DNA of 64,000 bases from an uncultured Eubacteriales bacterium (GCA_900549955.1 URQH01000004.1:46981-110980); one strand, 5' to 3'. Shown: positions 24,561 to 34,419, counted from the stretch's first letter. Notes: a model not told the origin generated them from the sequence alone. A program made the numbers and translations.

Positions 24561-25527
24561 GCCGGAGGGACGCCCAAATGAGCGCGATGTGGCGGAGGCG
24601 GCTTTATTTCACCCGGAGGAGCGCGACCGGCTCGACCGATTTCTATCGGGCGTGTCAGACCTGTCCCGCAACCAGGTGCAGCGCCTGATTCGAGAGGGCG
24701 CGGTACTGGTCAACGGTACGCCGTCGCGCGTCAACCAGTTGGTAGCTGCCGGCGATGTTGTACAGTTGTATCGTCCGGCACCAGTTGAGATGGACGTCGT
24801 CCCGCAAGACATTCCTCTGGACATCGTGTACGAGGACGACGATATTTGTGTCGTCAACAAGCCGCAGGGCCTGGTGGTTCACCCCGCGCCCGGTCACCCG
24901 GACGGCACGCTGGTCAATGCGTTGTTGTTTCACTTTGGGACGCTTTCCGCCGTAGGCGGCGCGTTTCGGCCGGGTATTGTGCACAGAATCGACCGCATGA
25001 CTTCCGGCCTGTTGGTGGTTGCCAAAAACGATGCGGCACACTTGTCGCTGGCCGAGCAGTTCCGTGACCACACGGCGGGGCGCAGCTATGTCGCGCTGGT
25101 GGACGGCAACCTGCGCGAGGACGAGGGCACTGTGACAGGCCCCATTGGCAGGCACCATAGCGATCGAAAGCGCATGGCGGTGACGCCGGAAGGCCGCCCT
25201 GCCGTGACACACTGGAAAGTGCTTGCACGTTTTTCCTCTCACACCCTGCTGCGAATTTGCCTGGAGACGGGCCGCACGCACCAGATTCGCGTCCACATGG
25301 CCTACATCCACCATCCTGTGACGGGCGACGAGGTCTACGGCGGCGCCAAAAAACAGCTGGGTCTGGCCGGGCAGGCGCTGCACGGCTATCGCCTGCATTT
25401 GCAGCATCCCACATCACATGCGGCGCTGGAGTTCCGTGCGCCGCTGCCTGCATACTTTATCTCTGCCCTGCAGAAACTGGGTTGGGATGGAGAAGCCGAA
25501 TATGCGAAGGAGTTCTTGCAACGATGA
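24553..25527 (+). CDS. RluD-family 23S rRNA pseudouridine synthase
   Basis: The 324-residue protein has an N-terminal S4-like domain (LDRFLSGVSDLSRNQVQRLIREG) and a RluA/RluD catalytic domain with the Asp motif HRIDRMTSGLLVVAKN and the distal GRTHQIRVH. It should isomerise uridines in 23S rRNA, but which ones cannot be read from sequence. ATG 24553 is chosen as it couples to the lspA stop; an upstream in-frame start lies inside lspA. The lspA-rluD order is standard in firmicutes. Confidence 0.9.
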   Translation: MCEPEGRPNERDVAEAALFHPEERDRLDRFLSGVSDLSRNQVQRLIREGAVLVNGTPSRVNQLVAAGDVVQLYRPAPVEMDVVPQDIPLDIVYEDDDICVVNKPQGLVVHPAPGHPDGTLVNALLFHFGTLSAVGGAFRPGIVHRIDRMTSGLLVVAKNDAAHLSLAEQFRDHTAGRSYVALVDGNLREDEGTVTGPIGRHHSDRKRMAVTPEGRPAVTHWKVLARFSSHTLLRICLETGRTHQIRVHMAYIHHPVTGDEVYGGAKKQLGLAGQALHGYRLHLQHPTSHAALEFRAPLPAYFISALQKLGWDGEAEYAKEFLQR

Positions 25528-26645
25528 GATTACGCGACATCCCCCGTCTGGCCTGCCTGTTCGGCCTCCTGCTGTGCTGTGTGGCCTGCGCAGACGTTGG
25601 CAATGGCAATCTCAACGTGGCGGATGCATCGATGCCAAATGCCGTGTCCTCAACCACGCCCACGGCCACGCCGCCGCCCACCCCCGTACCGCTTCCAACG
25701 GAAACGGAGGTTGCGACGGCGTTTCTGGAAATCCTGCGTTCCATACCCGTTGCAGTAGATCTTTCGGCGGAAATTGAGGAAATGGCCTTGCCGGAACGGC
25801 CCATTTTTTCGGACATCCGTGCACGTCATGCGGACTTTAGCGCATTGTCGCTGGAGTACTATATCGCTGTTTCCAGCGCAAGTGAAGACGCTATCATGCA
25901 GCTGGAAGACCTGCTTTCAGACCTTGTACTGGAGTACGATATGGAAATTGAAGTCCCGGATTGGAAGTACCTGGGTTCGGTGCTTTGGGCCGTTGAGGAT
26001 ACGTTTTCAGCCTGGGACATGCTCGACGTAAATTGCGCGGTGGAAACGTCTGCCGGCGGTAGATATCTGCTGTCCATCGACATTGCGCCTGCGGACTTTC
26101 AGCCGTTTCTCTACAGCCTGGCCGGCGACGATCGCGACCTGTATATGGACGCTCGCTATATCATGACGTATCTCACCACCGTCTTTGATGCAGAGGGCGA
26201 GGAGATCGATTATGTCATGCCTGTGCTATCGGACGACTATATCGCCACCATTCAAAAGCCTCTGGAAAAGACCTCTTATTACGACAGCTGGTACCAGGGC
26301 CGCTCCAACAACACGCGAAAGCATACCGGGCTCGACATGCGCGCCCCGGCAAATTCGGAGATCCGCAGCTGCACCGACGGTACGGTGCTCTATATCGGCT
26401 ACCAGGCCACGCCGGGCAACTATGTGGTCATCTTGGACGACGAGGGATATGAATACCACTATTATCACATGATCCGCCAGACCGATTTTCTCCAGGAGGG
26501 ACAGCGTGTCAGCGCGGGAGATCTCATAGGTCATGTGGGGAACACGGGGAACAGCGCCGTAAACCACCTGCATCTGAGCCTGATCACGCCGGATTCCGTC
26601 TTTGTCAAGCTGTTTGATATGATGAACGCACTCTATTCCAAATAA
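25524..26645 (+). CDS. M23 family metallopeptidase, probable lipoprotein
   Basis: The 373-residue protein has an N-terminal signal with a lipobox-like CVAC near residue 20, a Thr/Pro linker, an uncharacterised middle region (about 55-250) and a C-terminal M23 domain. Zinc motifs are HTGLD and HLHLS (HxH). It should cut peptidoglycan peptides at the outer membrane face. Start ATG overlaps the previous stop (ATGA). The lipobox has Cys at -3 instead of Leu, so lipidation is likely but not certain. Confidence 0.85.
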   Translation: MRLRDIPRLACLFGLLLCCVACADVGNGNLNVADASMPNAVSSTTPTATPPPTPVPLPTETEVATAFLEILRSIPVAVDLSAEIEEMALPERPIFSDIRARHADFSALSLEYYIAVSSASEDAIMQLEDLLSDLVLEYDMEIEVPDWKYLGSVLWAVEDTFSAWDMLDVNCAVETSAGGRYLLSIDIAPADFQPFLYSLAGDDRDLYMDARYIMTYLTTVFDAEGEEIDYVMPVLSDDYIATIQKPLEKTSYYDSWYQGRSNNTRKHTGLDMRAPANSEIRSCTDGTVLYIGYQATPGNYVVILDDEGYEYHYYHMIRQTDFLQEGQRVSAGDLIGHVGNTGNSAVNHLHLSLITPDSVFVKLFDMMNALYSK

Positions 26646-26671
26646 TGATGAAGAGAAGGGGGAAGTAACCA

Positions 26672-28531
26672 GTGAACCGCTTACGACTGTCGTACCGTTG
26701 GCTCGCAGCCCTGCTTGCGCTGCTGCTGTGCCTCTCTTCCTTTGCCTGCCAGATGCCGGCCGGGCAGCCGGAAGCCACGCCGACTGCAACATCGCCCTCC
26801 GCGACGGATGCGGTGCAGGCGACGCCAGAACCGACCGCCACGCCGGAGCCGCAGGAAAATGCCTCGCAACTGCTGGCGGAGCTCGACCACGATATTTTTG
26901 TCTCGTATGCAGCGGGGGATGGACACAGTCTTGCCGTCCTGTTGCGCGATCCGGCTGCCTTTGGGATCGACGTTTCGGAGGTTCCGGAGACCTGGGGCGA
27001 GTTTACGGAAGAGGATTCCCACGCCACCGTGTCCACGTTCGTGGAATACCTGGAGCGGCTGCAGGAGATCGACCGGGCGCAGCTGGACGAGCAGGAGCAG
27101 CTCTCGTATGATATCATACAGCAGTTTCTGGAGCAGACCATCGCGGGCGACGAATACGAATACTATTACGAGCCGTTGACGGAGTACACGGGGCTCCAGG
27201 TCAATCTGCCGCTCGCCCTGTGGCTGCTGCGCGTCGAGACGCAGGAGGACGCGGAGCGGTATCTGGCGCTGGCGGCGGACACGCCACGGTATCTTGACCA
27301 GGTGCTGGCCTATGAGCAGGAGCGGGCGGAACGCGGGCTGTTTATGACGGAGAGCGCGCTCGACGCCGTGCTGTCCGACCTCGATCAGCTGATCCGGACG
27401 GGCGACGGCCTGTTTCTGATCGACGAATTTGAAAAGTCACTCGGGCAGATCGAGGAACTGACCGACGAGCAGCGCGCCGACTATGCCGCGCAGGCCCGCG
27501 AGCTGCTCTCCGGCGAGTTCCTGCAGGCGTTCTCCCTGCTGCGCGACGGGCTTGAAGCTCTGCGTGCCTCCTGCCGCGAACCGGAGGGCATGTATGCGCT
27601 CGGGGAGGACGCGCTGTCCTACTATGCGCTGCAACTGCAGGCCGAGGCGGCGAGCGACATTACGCCGGAAGACGCCATGGTCCTGCTCGAGCAGGAGTTT
27701 CTCTATCTGTTGATCTCCTATCAGACCCTGAGCCTGACGGAAGAGGGCATGCAGGACCCCGGCACGCCGCTGACGAGCGGGGACGTGGAGCAGGACCTGG
27801 CCGACCTGCGCGCGATTGCGGAGACCGTCCTGCCGGAGGTACCGGAACACACTTACACGCTCCGACAGGTGCCGGAAGAGCTGGAGGACCTGATGAGCCC
27901 CGCAGCCTATGCCATTCCGCCGCTCGACGAGTGGGAGGACAACATCATCCTGCTCAACCCGTCTGCCGACCAGACGTATCTGTTCCTGACGCTGGCGCAC
28001 GAGGGGTATCCCGGCCACATGTATCAGTATCTCTACCAGCGCAACCTCGACGGCCTGGGCCTCATGCAGCGGGCGATCTCGTTTTCCGGTTATTATGAGG
28101 GCTGGGCGCAGTTTGCCGAGGAGCTGGCCATCCTGGCGCAGGACAAGTACAACCGTTCCACGACCATGATGCAGTTCTGCAACGATATGGCGTCCAACGC
28201 ACTGCTGTTGGCCATCACCAGCATCAAGGTCAACTACGAGGGGATGGAGCCGGAGGATCTGAAGGAATATCTGTCCGCTTTTGGTCTTGGGGAAGACATG
28301 TTTGTCGACCTGCTGTTTGAATACGCCGTCAACATGCCGTTCTACGCGCTCTCCTATGCCGTCGGCTACGCCCAGCTGGCCAGCCTGATGCGCTCGCTCA
28401 GCGCGGACATGGGGGAAAACTACGTGCAAAAAGACGTGTTGACGCAATATCTCAACTATGGGCCGGCATATTTCAACCTCTTGCGCGAGCGCATGGACGT
28501 CTGGGCGGACGAACAGCTGAAGGAAGGTTGA
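26672..28531 (+). CDS. DUF885 family lipoprotein, putative metallo-hydrolase
   Basis: The 619-residue protein has a signal peptide with lipobox SFAC near residue 26, a Thr/Pro linker and a large helical DUF885 domain. The zinc-type motif HEGYPGH and a downstream EGWAQFAEEL, the usual second half of the site, are both present, so a carboxypeptidase-like hydrolase is plausible. Substrate unknown. Start GTG with GGGGGAAG upstream. The stop codon lies inside the -35 box of the valS T-box promoter. Confidence 0.85.
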   Translation: MNRLRLSYRWLAALLALLLCLSSFACQMPAGQPEATPTATSPSATDAVQATPEPTATPEPQENASQLLAELDHDIFVSYAAGDGHSLAVLLRDPAAFGIDVSEVPETWGEFTEEDSHATVSTFVEYLERLQEIDRAQLDEQEQLSYDIIQQFLEQTIAGDEYEYYYEPLTEYTGLQVNLPLALWLLRVETQEDAERYLALAADTPRYLDQVLAYEQERAERGLFMTESALDAVLSDLDQLIRTGDGLFLIDEFEKSLGQIEELTDEQRADYAAQARELLSGEFLQAFSLLRDGLEALRASCREPEGMYALGEDALSYYALQLQAEAASDITPEDAMVLLEQEFLYLLISYQTLSLTEEGMQDPGTPLTSGDVEQDLADLRAIAETVLPEVPEHTYTLRQVPEELEDLMSPAAYAIPPLDEWEDNIILLNPSADQTYLFLTLAHEGYPGHMYQYLYQRNLDGLGLMQRAISFSGYYEGWAQFAEELAILAQDKYNRSTTMMQFCNDMASNALLLAITSIKVNYEGMEPEDLKEYLSAFGLGEDMFVDLLFEYAVNMPFYALSYAVGYAQLASLMRSLSADMGENYVQKDVLTQYLNYGPAYFNLLRERMDVWADEQLKEG

Positions 28532-28557
28532 CAAACGCACGCGGCATGCGCTAAACT
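28528..28557 (+). promoter_or_regulatory. Promoter of the valS T-box transcript
   Basis: TTGACA at 28528-28533, 18 bases, TAAACT at 28552-28557. The stop codon of the upstream gene (28529-28531) is part of the -35 box. Confidence 0.65.
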
Positions 28558-28563
28558 ATATGC

Positions 28564-28838
28564 AATATCGACAACTGCGATGAAAAAGAGGAGTACCGTC
28601 CATCCGGCAACAGAGAGCCAGACCCGACAGGCTGCAAGGTCCGGCGGCAGAGGAGGGCCGGGAAGGTCGCTTTGGAGCATGCGCCGCGAAGCGTATTGAG
28701 TGGCGCGCGATTGAGCCGCGTTAAGGTTCGCAAGAGGGGTTGCAACTGGATGTAAAGATCCGAGAAGCTTGCGGCCCGAACAAAGGTGGTACCGCGAGCG
28801 CCCGTTTCGTCCTTTGACGGAACGGGCGCTTTGATTTT
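28564..28838 (+). promoter_or_regulatory. T-box leader controlling valS
   Basis: The leader has the conserved T-box core AAAGGTGGTACCGCG at 28782-28796, which pairs with uncharged tRNA acceptor ends. It is followed by a terminator (28798-28838) whose 5' arm competes with the antiterminator. The stem I side holds the AGTA motif near 28593 and a GAAG-GTC stretch; GTC at 28666-28668 is the likely valine specifier codon. Transcription of valS should rise when tRNA-Val is uncharged. Confidence 0.88.
28798..28838 (+). terminator. T-box terminator
   Basis: GCGCCCGTTTCGTC pairs imperfectly with GACGGAACGGGCGC and is followed by TTTGATTTT. It forms when tRNA-Val is charged. Confidence 0.85.
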
Positions 28839-28861
28839 GGCTAACAGGAGGTTAAAAGGCA

Positions 28862-31498
28862 ATGGCTTTGCAAATGGAAAAGACATATGACCCGTCAGCG
28901 GTGGAATCGCGCTGGTATCGGCATTGGGAGGAGAGCGGGTATTTCCACGCGGCTCCCAACCCGGATCGCCAGCCGTATTGCATCGTCATTCCACCGCCGA
29001 ACATCACGGGCAAGCTGCACATGGGGCATGCACTGGACAATACACTGCAGGACACGCTCATCCGCTACAAGCGCATGTGCGGGTTTGAAACGCTTTGGCT
29101 GCCCGGCACCGATCATGCATCCATTGCCACAGAAGTCAAAATTGTGGAACAGATGGCGGAGGAAGGGCTGACCAAAAACGATATCGGCCGGGAGGCGTTT
29201 CTCAAGCGCGCCTGGAAGTGGCGGGAGGATTACGGCACCACCATCGTCAAGCAGCTGCGTATGCTGGGCTCCTCCTGTGACTGGGCACGAGAACGCTTTA
29301 CGATGGACGAGGGCTGCAACCGTGCGGTCAACAAGGTGTTTGTCGATCTATACAACAAGGGCCTTATTTATAAGGGCGACCGGATCATCAACTGGTGCCC
29401 AGATTGCAAGACTGCGCTTTCCGATGCGGAAGTGGAGTATGAGGAGCAGGCCAGCTCGCTTTGGCACATCCGCTACGATGCGCCGGATGGCAGCTATGCG
29501 ATCACCGTGGCGACGACCCGCCCGGAAACGATGCTCGGCGATACGGCCATTGCCGTCAACCCGGATGACCCGCGTTACCAGCACCTGATCGGCAAGCCGG
29601 TCGTGATACCGGTGGTTGGGCGCGAAATCCCGATTGTGGCGGATGCATACTGTGAAATGGAGTTTGGCACGGGCGCGGTGAAGATCACGCCGGGTCACGA
29701 CCCGAATGACTTTGAGGTTGGTCGCCGCGCCGGGTTGCCCATCCTGCGCGTGTTCACCGATGACGGCCACATCAACGAGCTCGGGGGCAAATATGAGGGG
29801 CTGGATCGCTTTGCCTGCCGCAAGGCGCTCGTTGCGGATCTGGAAGCCTGTGGCGCGCTGGTTAAGGTAGAACCCTATACGCATAACGTCGGCACCTGCT
29901 ACCGCTGCCATACGACGATCGAGTCCATTGTCTCCAAGCAGTGGTTTGTCGACATGAAGCCGCTTGCCGAACCGGCGCTGGAAGCGGTTCGAAACGGCGA
30001 TATCCGCTTTGTTCCCGAACGGTTCGACAAGGCGTATTTCAACTGGATGGAGAACATCCGCGACTGGTGCATTTCCCGGCAACTCTGGTGGGGGCACCGC
30101 ATCCCGGTGTACTATTGCGACGATTGCGGCGAAGTGCTGGCCAGCGAAACGGCGCCAGCCTGCTGCCCCAAGTGCGGCGGTGCGCTCCGGCAGGATGAAG
30201 ATGTGCTGGACACCTGGTTCAGTTCCGGCATGTGGCCCTTCTCGACTTTGGGCTATCCGGACGACACGGAGGAGCTTCGCTACTTCTATCCCACGTCCAC
30301 GCTGGTTACGGGATATGATATCATCACGTTCTGGGTTTCCCGCATGATCACATTCGGCCTTGCCGTCATGAAGCAAAAGCCGTTTGACACGGTGTATGTC
30401 CACGGGCTCGTGCGCGACAGCCTGGGGAGGAAGATGTCCAAGTCGCTCGGCAACGGCATTGACCCGCTCGAGGTCATCGCCAAGTATGGCGCGGATTCCC
30501 TCCGCTTTTCGCTGTTGACCGGCAATTCCGCTGGCAACGACATGCGGTTCTATTGGGAAAAAGTGGAAGCCGCCCGCAACTTCTGCAACAAGATCTACAA
30601 TGCCGCGCGGTTTGTCCTCATGAGCATCGACGGCGTTGAGACAGTGAACCCCTCTCAGTGTGAGCTTGACGATGCGGACAAATGGATTTTGCACCGCCTC
30701 AATGAGGTAACGGGGCAGGTGAGCGCCAACCTGGATGGCTTTGAGCTTGGACTGGCTGCGCAGAAGATCTATGACTTCATTTGGCTGGAGTTTTGCGACT
30801 GGTACATCGAGATGGCAAAGCCGCGCCTCTATGGCGATTGCAATGAGGCAAAGCGTGCGGCCGCAAGTGTACTCACATTTGTGCTGATGCGCGCCATGCA
30901 GCTGCTGCACCCGTTTATGCCGTTCATTACGGAAGAGCTGTATCAGAAGCTGCCGGGGCATGAGGAGACCATCATGCTTTCCAACTGGCCGCAACAGGAT
31001 CCTGTGTTCCAATTTCCCGCAGAGTGCGAGCGCATGGAGTCGCTCATGGAAATCGTGCGGTCAATACGCAACCTGCGCGCCGAGATGAAAGTGCCACCGG
31101 CGCAGCGTATCTCCGTCCGGCTCAATGTACCGGAAACCTTGACCGGCGCTTACCGGGCCATGACGGCCTATGTGGAGCGGCTGGCTGGAGCGGACAGCGT
31201 CAGTGTGACTTCTGGTGACTTTACCGCAGATCGGCAGGACGTGCATCTGGTGTGTACCGGCGTGGATGTGCTCATCCCGCTTGCATCGCTCGTGGATATC
31301 GAAAAAGAGCGCGAACGCGTTTGCCGTGAGATCCAGCGCGTCGAAGGGGAATACCGGCGCGCTGAGTCGAAGCTTGCCAACGAAAAATTCACCAGCAAAG
31401 CCCCGGCAGCGGTGGTGGAAGAGGAACGCAAAAAGCTGCACAATGCCGGCGAAATGCTTGCAAAGCTGCGCGAACGCATGTGCGATCTTGAGAACTGA
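28862..31498 (+). CDS. valS: Valyl-tRNA synthetase
   Basis: The 878-residue class I synthetase attaches valine to tRNA-Val. HIGH-like motif is PPNITGKLHMGHAL and KMSKS is GRKMSKSLGNG. The editing domain (TTRPETMLGD) lies near 220-230, a Cys-rich zinc module with CDDCG and CCPKCGG near 420-440, and a C-terminal coiled coil from about 810 ends the protein. AGGAGG precedes the ATG. It is controlled by the T-box upstream. Confidence 0.97.
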   Translation: MALQMEKTYDPSAVESRWYRHWEESGYFHAAPNPDRQPYCIVIPPPNITGKLHMGHALDNTLQDTLIRYKRMCGFETLWLPGTDHASIATEVKIVEQMAEEGLTKNDIGREAFLKRAWKWREDYGTTIVKQLRMLGSSCDWARERFTMDEGCNRAVNKVFVDLYNKGLIYKGDRIINWCPDCKTALSDAEVEYEEQASSLWHIRYDAPDGSYAITVATTRPETMLGDTAIAVNPDDPRYQHLIGKPVVIPVVGREIPIVADAYCEMEFGTGAVKITPGHDPNDFEVGRRAGLPILRVFTDDGHINELGGKYEGLDRFACRKALVADLEACGALVKVEPYTHNVGTCYRCHTTIESIVSKQWFVDMKPLAEPALEAVRNGDIRFVPERFDKAYFNWMENIRDWCISRQLWWGHRIPVYYCDDCGEVLASETAPACCPKCGGALRQDEDVLDTWFSSGMWPFSTLGYPDDTEELRYFYPTSTLVTGYDIITFWVSRMITFGLAVMKQKPFDTVYVHGLVRDSLGRKMSKSLGNGIDPLEVIAKYGADSLRFSLLTGNSAGNDMRFYWEKVEAARNFCNKIYNAARFVLMSIDGVETVNPSQCELDDADKWILHRLNEVTGQVSANLDGFELGLAAQKIYDFIWLEFCDWYIEMAKPRLYGDCNEAKRAAASVLTFVLMRAMQLLHPFMPFITEELYQKLPGHEETIMLSNWPQQDPVFQFPAECERMESLMEIVRSIRNLRAEMKVPPAQRISVRLNVPETLTGAYRAMTAYVERLAGADSVSVTSGDFTADRQDVHLVCTGVDVLIPLASLVDIEKERERVCREIQRVEGEYRRAESKLANEKFTSKAPAAVVEEERKKLHNAGEMLAKLRERMCDLEN

Positions 31499-31523
31499 TA
31501 AAAATGATATTGGAACTGTCCAC

Positions 31524-31562
31524 TGCACAGGGAGGAGCGAAACATCCGCTCCTCCCTGTGCA
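31524..31562. repeat. 16-bp perfect inverted repeat after valS
   Basis: Arms at 31524-31539 and 31547-31562 around a 7-base loop. It can form a strong hairpin at the end of the valS transcript, but no T-run follows, so it is either a rho-type/processing hairpin or a weak terminator. Confidence 0.5.
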
Positions 31563-31593
31563 AAAGCAGCTACAGCCGGTTATGCCGAAGTTG

Positions 31594-31602
31594 TGATATA
31601 AT
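31594..31602 (+). promoter_or_regulatory. Extended -10 promoter of the DUF2974 gene
   Basis: TGATATAAT at 31594-31602 is an extended -10 element; no good -35 box was found. The AGGAGG site at 31621-31626 and the TTG start at 31635 follow. Confidence 0.45.
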
Positions 31603-31634
31603 GAAGCAATAACGGCAGAAAGGAGGTGCTCGTC

Positions 31635-32717
31635 TTGTCCAACGTGTTTGACTATCTGGCCTGGCGCGGCGATTTGCCGTTCTCTGTCTCCGCTTTTAAC
31701 GCGGTAGATAGTCTCATTTTGAGCCGGCTGTCGTACCTGCCGTTCGACGGCGTCGTATCGGAACGGTACGACATGCCTGTCAGCCTCGCAGACGCGGCCG
31801 TAACCCTGTTGTCCCGCCCGCGCGCCTATCAGCTGGAAGACGATGTCCGCCTGCTGCGAACGCTGGCCAGCGCGCCGCGGTTTCGGCATGCGGCGCTTGC
31901 CGGCTATGTGAACCGCACCGTGCCGGCTGACGAAAAACAATTTGCCGCGCTCTGCATCAGCCCGGAAGGCGAACTGCCGTATATCTCCTTTCGCGGCACA
32001 GACGGTACGTTAGTCGGCTGGAAAGAAGATTTTAACATGGCGTCCAATGCCGTCGTACCATCCCAGCGCGACGCCGTCGACTACTTCAACGTGGCTGCAA
32101 CCTGTTATTCCGGTCGCCTGCGTATGGGCGGGCACTCCAAGGGCGGCAATCTGGCGGCCTATGCGGCGGCCTTTTGCGAGGCAAACGTCCAGCCCCGCAT
32201 CGAGGCGGTCTACAATCATGACGGCCCTGGCTTTTTCCAGGAGACGGTGGAGTGTCCAGCATTTCGGAAGGTACGCAGTCGTATCCATACGTTCGTGCCA
32301 CAATCCTCCGTGATCGGGATACTGCTGCAACACGAAGAGGAGACGACTGTCGTCAAAAGTACGAACACCTTTTTGCTGCAGCATGACCTGTATTCCTGGG
32401 AAACGAACGCGACCGGCCTCGTCTTGGCGGATGCGCGAACCAGCAGCAGCCGGTACATCGATACGACTATCCGCACCTGGCTGCAAAGGATGCGTGCAGA
32501 GGATCGGGAGCGGCTCATAGATGGTTTGTACCGCGCGATGGTCGCAGCGGGTGCCGTAACGGTATCGGATCTGCGCAGGCCGCGGATTGCCGCTGCCATC
32601 TGGCGCGAAGTACGGCAGATGGACGAGCCGACACGCGACATCATCAAGCAGGGCTTTGAATTGCTGCGCGGTTCGGCGCGCGAAAGCCTGAAGCAAGGCG
32701 TGCGGCGCGTTAAATAG
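31635..32717 (+). CDS. DUF2974 (Mbeg1-like) alpha/beta-hydrolase
   Basis: The 360-residue protein matches Mbeg1-like proteins from its first residues (NVFDYLAWRGDLPFSVSAFNAVD). The lipase-type elbow GGHSKGGNLAAYAA holds a Ser nucleophile candidate, and FRGTDGT marks the oxyanion-side strand. A lipase or esterase activity is plausible but unproven. TTG at 31635 with AGGAGG 8 bases upstream is preferred to the upstream GTG that lies in the ribosome binding site. It converges on asnB with a shared terminator. Confidence 0.85.
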   Translation: MSNVFDYLAWRGDLPFSVSAFNAVDSLILSRLSYLPFDGVVSERYDMPVSLADAAVTLLSRPRAYQLEDDVRLLRTLASAPRFRHAALAGYVNRTVPADEKQFAALCISPEGELPYISFRGTDGTLVGWKEDFNMASNAVVPSQRDAVDYFNVAATCYSGRLRMGGHSKGGNLAAYAAAFCEANVQPRIEAVYNHDGPGFFQETVECPAFRKVRSRIHTFVPQSSVIGILLQHEEETTVVKSTNTFLLQHDLYSWETNATGLVLADARTSSSRYIDTTIRTWLQRMRAEDRERLIDGLYRAMVAAGAVTVSDLRRPRIAAAIWREVRQMDEPTRDIIKQGFELLRGSARESLKQGVRRVK

Positions 32718-32742
32718 CCCGCGAAGATGGCAATACGAAAAT

Positions 32743-32777
32743 GACAGCCGCAGGGGAACCCAAAACCTGCGGCTGTC
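32743..32777. terminator. Bidirectional terminator between DUF2974 gene and asnB
   Basis: GACAGCCGCAGG (32743-32754) pairs with CCTGCGGCTGTC (32766-32777). An A-run precedes it, which gives a T-run on the minus strand behind asnB. Confidence 0.65.
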
Positions 32778-32802
32778 CCGATGAATGCGCAATGCGGAAC
32801 GG

Positions 32803-34395
32803 TCAGAAACCGCTTGCGCCGTAGTTGGCCAGTACACGGGCAGAAGGATCATCCACATCGCAGCCCGCCCAATCTCGATTTGGCATCCAGAATCCGGCGA
32901 TCATGCCCGCCTGCCCAGGATAAAACTGTTCAAACAGCTCCCGGTACAACAGCGACTCCTTGGTAAACGGCTGTGCGTAATCATATGCCGCGCTGCGCTG
33001 ATGGAACGCTGCGTCGCTATACTGCGTTTCTGCATATGCCTTGAGATCGTCCACCATTGAGTGGCCAACTGCGTCGCTGAACGCAGCCTTCTCGCGATAC
33101 AGGATGGATTCCGGCAGATAGTCGCCACGAAATGCATGGCGGAGCAGGTATTTCCCTTTGCCATAGACGTTTCTCTTGATCTCAGGATCCAGCGACATCA
33201 CATAGCGGACAAAGTCCAGATCGCCAAACGGTACGCGCGCCTCCAGCGAGTTCACGCTGATGCAGCGATCTGCACGCAGCACATCGTACATGTGCAGCTC
33301 GCGGACGCGTTTTTGCGATTCCCGTTGAAATGCCTCGGCGTCTGGCGCAAAGTCCGTGTACTTATAGCCGAACAGCTCGTCGGAGATCTCGCCCGTGAGC
33401 AGTACGCGCACGTCCGTCGTTTCATGGATGGCCTTACAGACCAGATACATGCCGATACTCGCGCGTATGGTGGTGATGTCGTACGTCCCCAGCAGCTCCA
33501 CCACGTGCGGCAGCACAGCAATGACCTCGTCGCGGGTCATGCGCACCTCTGTATGATCACTGCCAATATAGTCCGCCACTTCGCGGGCGTATTTGAGATC
33601 GATGGCGTCGCCCTCCATGCCGATGGCAAACGTGCGGATGGGTTTGTGCAACAGCCGCGCTGCTACGGCGCACACAAGCGAGCTGTCCAGTCCGCCACTG
33701 AGCAGGAAGCCAAGCGGCGCATCCGCGTCCAGTCGCTTCTCGATGCCGGTTATCAGTTTTTCGCGTATGTTGCGACAGGCGGTTTCCACATCGTCGTGGC
33801 AAACTGCCGTCGGCTCTGCAATATCCGTATACCGGAAGAAACGGCCATCCACATAGTAGTGTCCTGGCGGAAACGGCTGGATCTGCTCCACAAGGCCAAC
33901 CAGGTTTTTGGGTTCACTGGCAAAGACGATCGCGCCACTCCGGTGATACCCGAAATACAAAGGCCGGATACCAATGGGATCGCGCGCGGCGACAAAGCCG
34001 CCGCGCGCCCTGTCGTAGAGGATGAGCGCATACTCTGCATCCAGCATGCCGAACATCGCCAACCCGTATTGCTCATACAACGGCAGCAGGATTTCACAGT
34101 CCGACCCGCTGCGAAAGGTATAGCCTTTGCCGATCAGCTGCTCGCGCAGAGCGCGAAATCCATAGATTTCGCCATTGCAAACGAGCCGGTTTCCATGCAG
34201 TGAAAACGGCTGCATGCCCTCTTTGCTGAGTCCCATAATTGCCAACCGGTGAAACCCGAGCAGGGCCGTTTTGCCATCGCCCAGATCGATCGGTTCCACG
34301 CGCGTCATATCCGGCCCACGCGAAACGGTGCGCGAAAATCCGGCCATAAATTCGCTGGTCCCCAGACCGGGACCAGCGCCCATGATGGAACACAT
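32803..34395 (-). CDS. asnB: Asparagine synthase (glutamine-hydrolysing)
   Basis: The 530-residue enzyme makes asparagine from aspartate, ATP and glutamine. The N-terminal class II glutaminase domain starts MCSIMG, with the catalytic Cys at position 2 after Met removal; residue 3 is Ser where Gly is usual. GEIYGFRAL and the AARDPIGIRPLYFG block follow. The synthetase domain has the PP-loop LSGGLDSS near residue 234. AAAGGAG precedes the ATG. It lies 24 bases after the type III glnA stop, so both are probably one transcript under the leader described at 36593-36639. Confidence 0.93.
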   Translation of the reverse strand: MCSIMGAGPGLGTSEFMAGFSRTVSRGPDMTRVEPIDLGDGKTALLGFHRLAIMGLSKEGMQPFSLHGNRLVCNGEIYGFRALREQLIGKGYTFRSGSDCEILLPLYEQYGLAMFGMLDAEYALILYDRARGGFVAARDPIGIRPLYFGYHRSGAIVFASEPKNLVGLVEQIQPFPPGHYYVDGRFFRYTDIAEPTAVCHDDVETACRNIREKLITGIEKRLDADAPLGFLLSGGLDSSLVCAVAARLLHKPIRTFAIGMEGDAIDLKYAREVADYIGSDHTEVRMTRDEVIAVLPHVVELLGTYDITTIRASIGMYLVCKAIHETTDVRVLLTGEISDELFGYKYTDFAPDAEAFQRESQKRVRELHMYDVLRADRCISVNSLEARVPFGDLDFVRYVMSLDPEIKRNVYGKGKYLLRHAFRGDYLPESILYREKAAFSDAVGHSMVDDLKAYAETQYSDAAFHQRSAAYDYAQPFTKESLLYRELFEQFYPGQAGMIAGFWMPNRDWAGCDVDDPSARVLANYGASGF

Positions 34396-34419
34396 ACCGC
34401 GTATCGCTCCTTTCCACGG

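Noticed and set aside
29348..31012. Open frame of 554 codons on the minus strand inside valS; similar long frames inside ABC-F (17401-18861), the DUF885 gene (27437-28540) and asnB (33061-34203)
   Set aside because: Each lies opposite a well-supported gene, its sequence is low in family-like motifs and rich in Arg/His, and such frames arise from the high GC content at third positions.
31524..31562. 16-bp hairpin after valS as an intrinsic terminator
   Set aside because: There is no T-run after it on either strand. It was kept as a repeat rather than a terminator.
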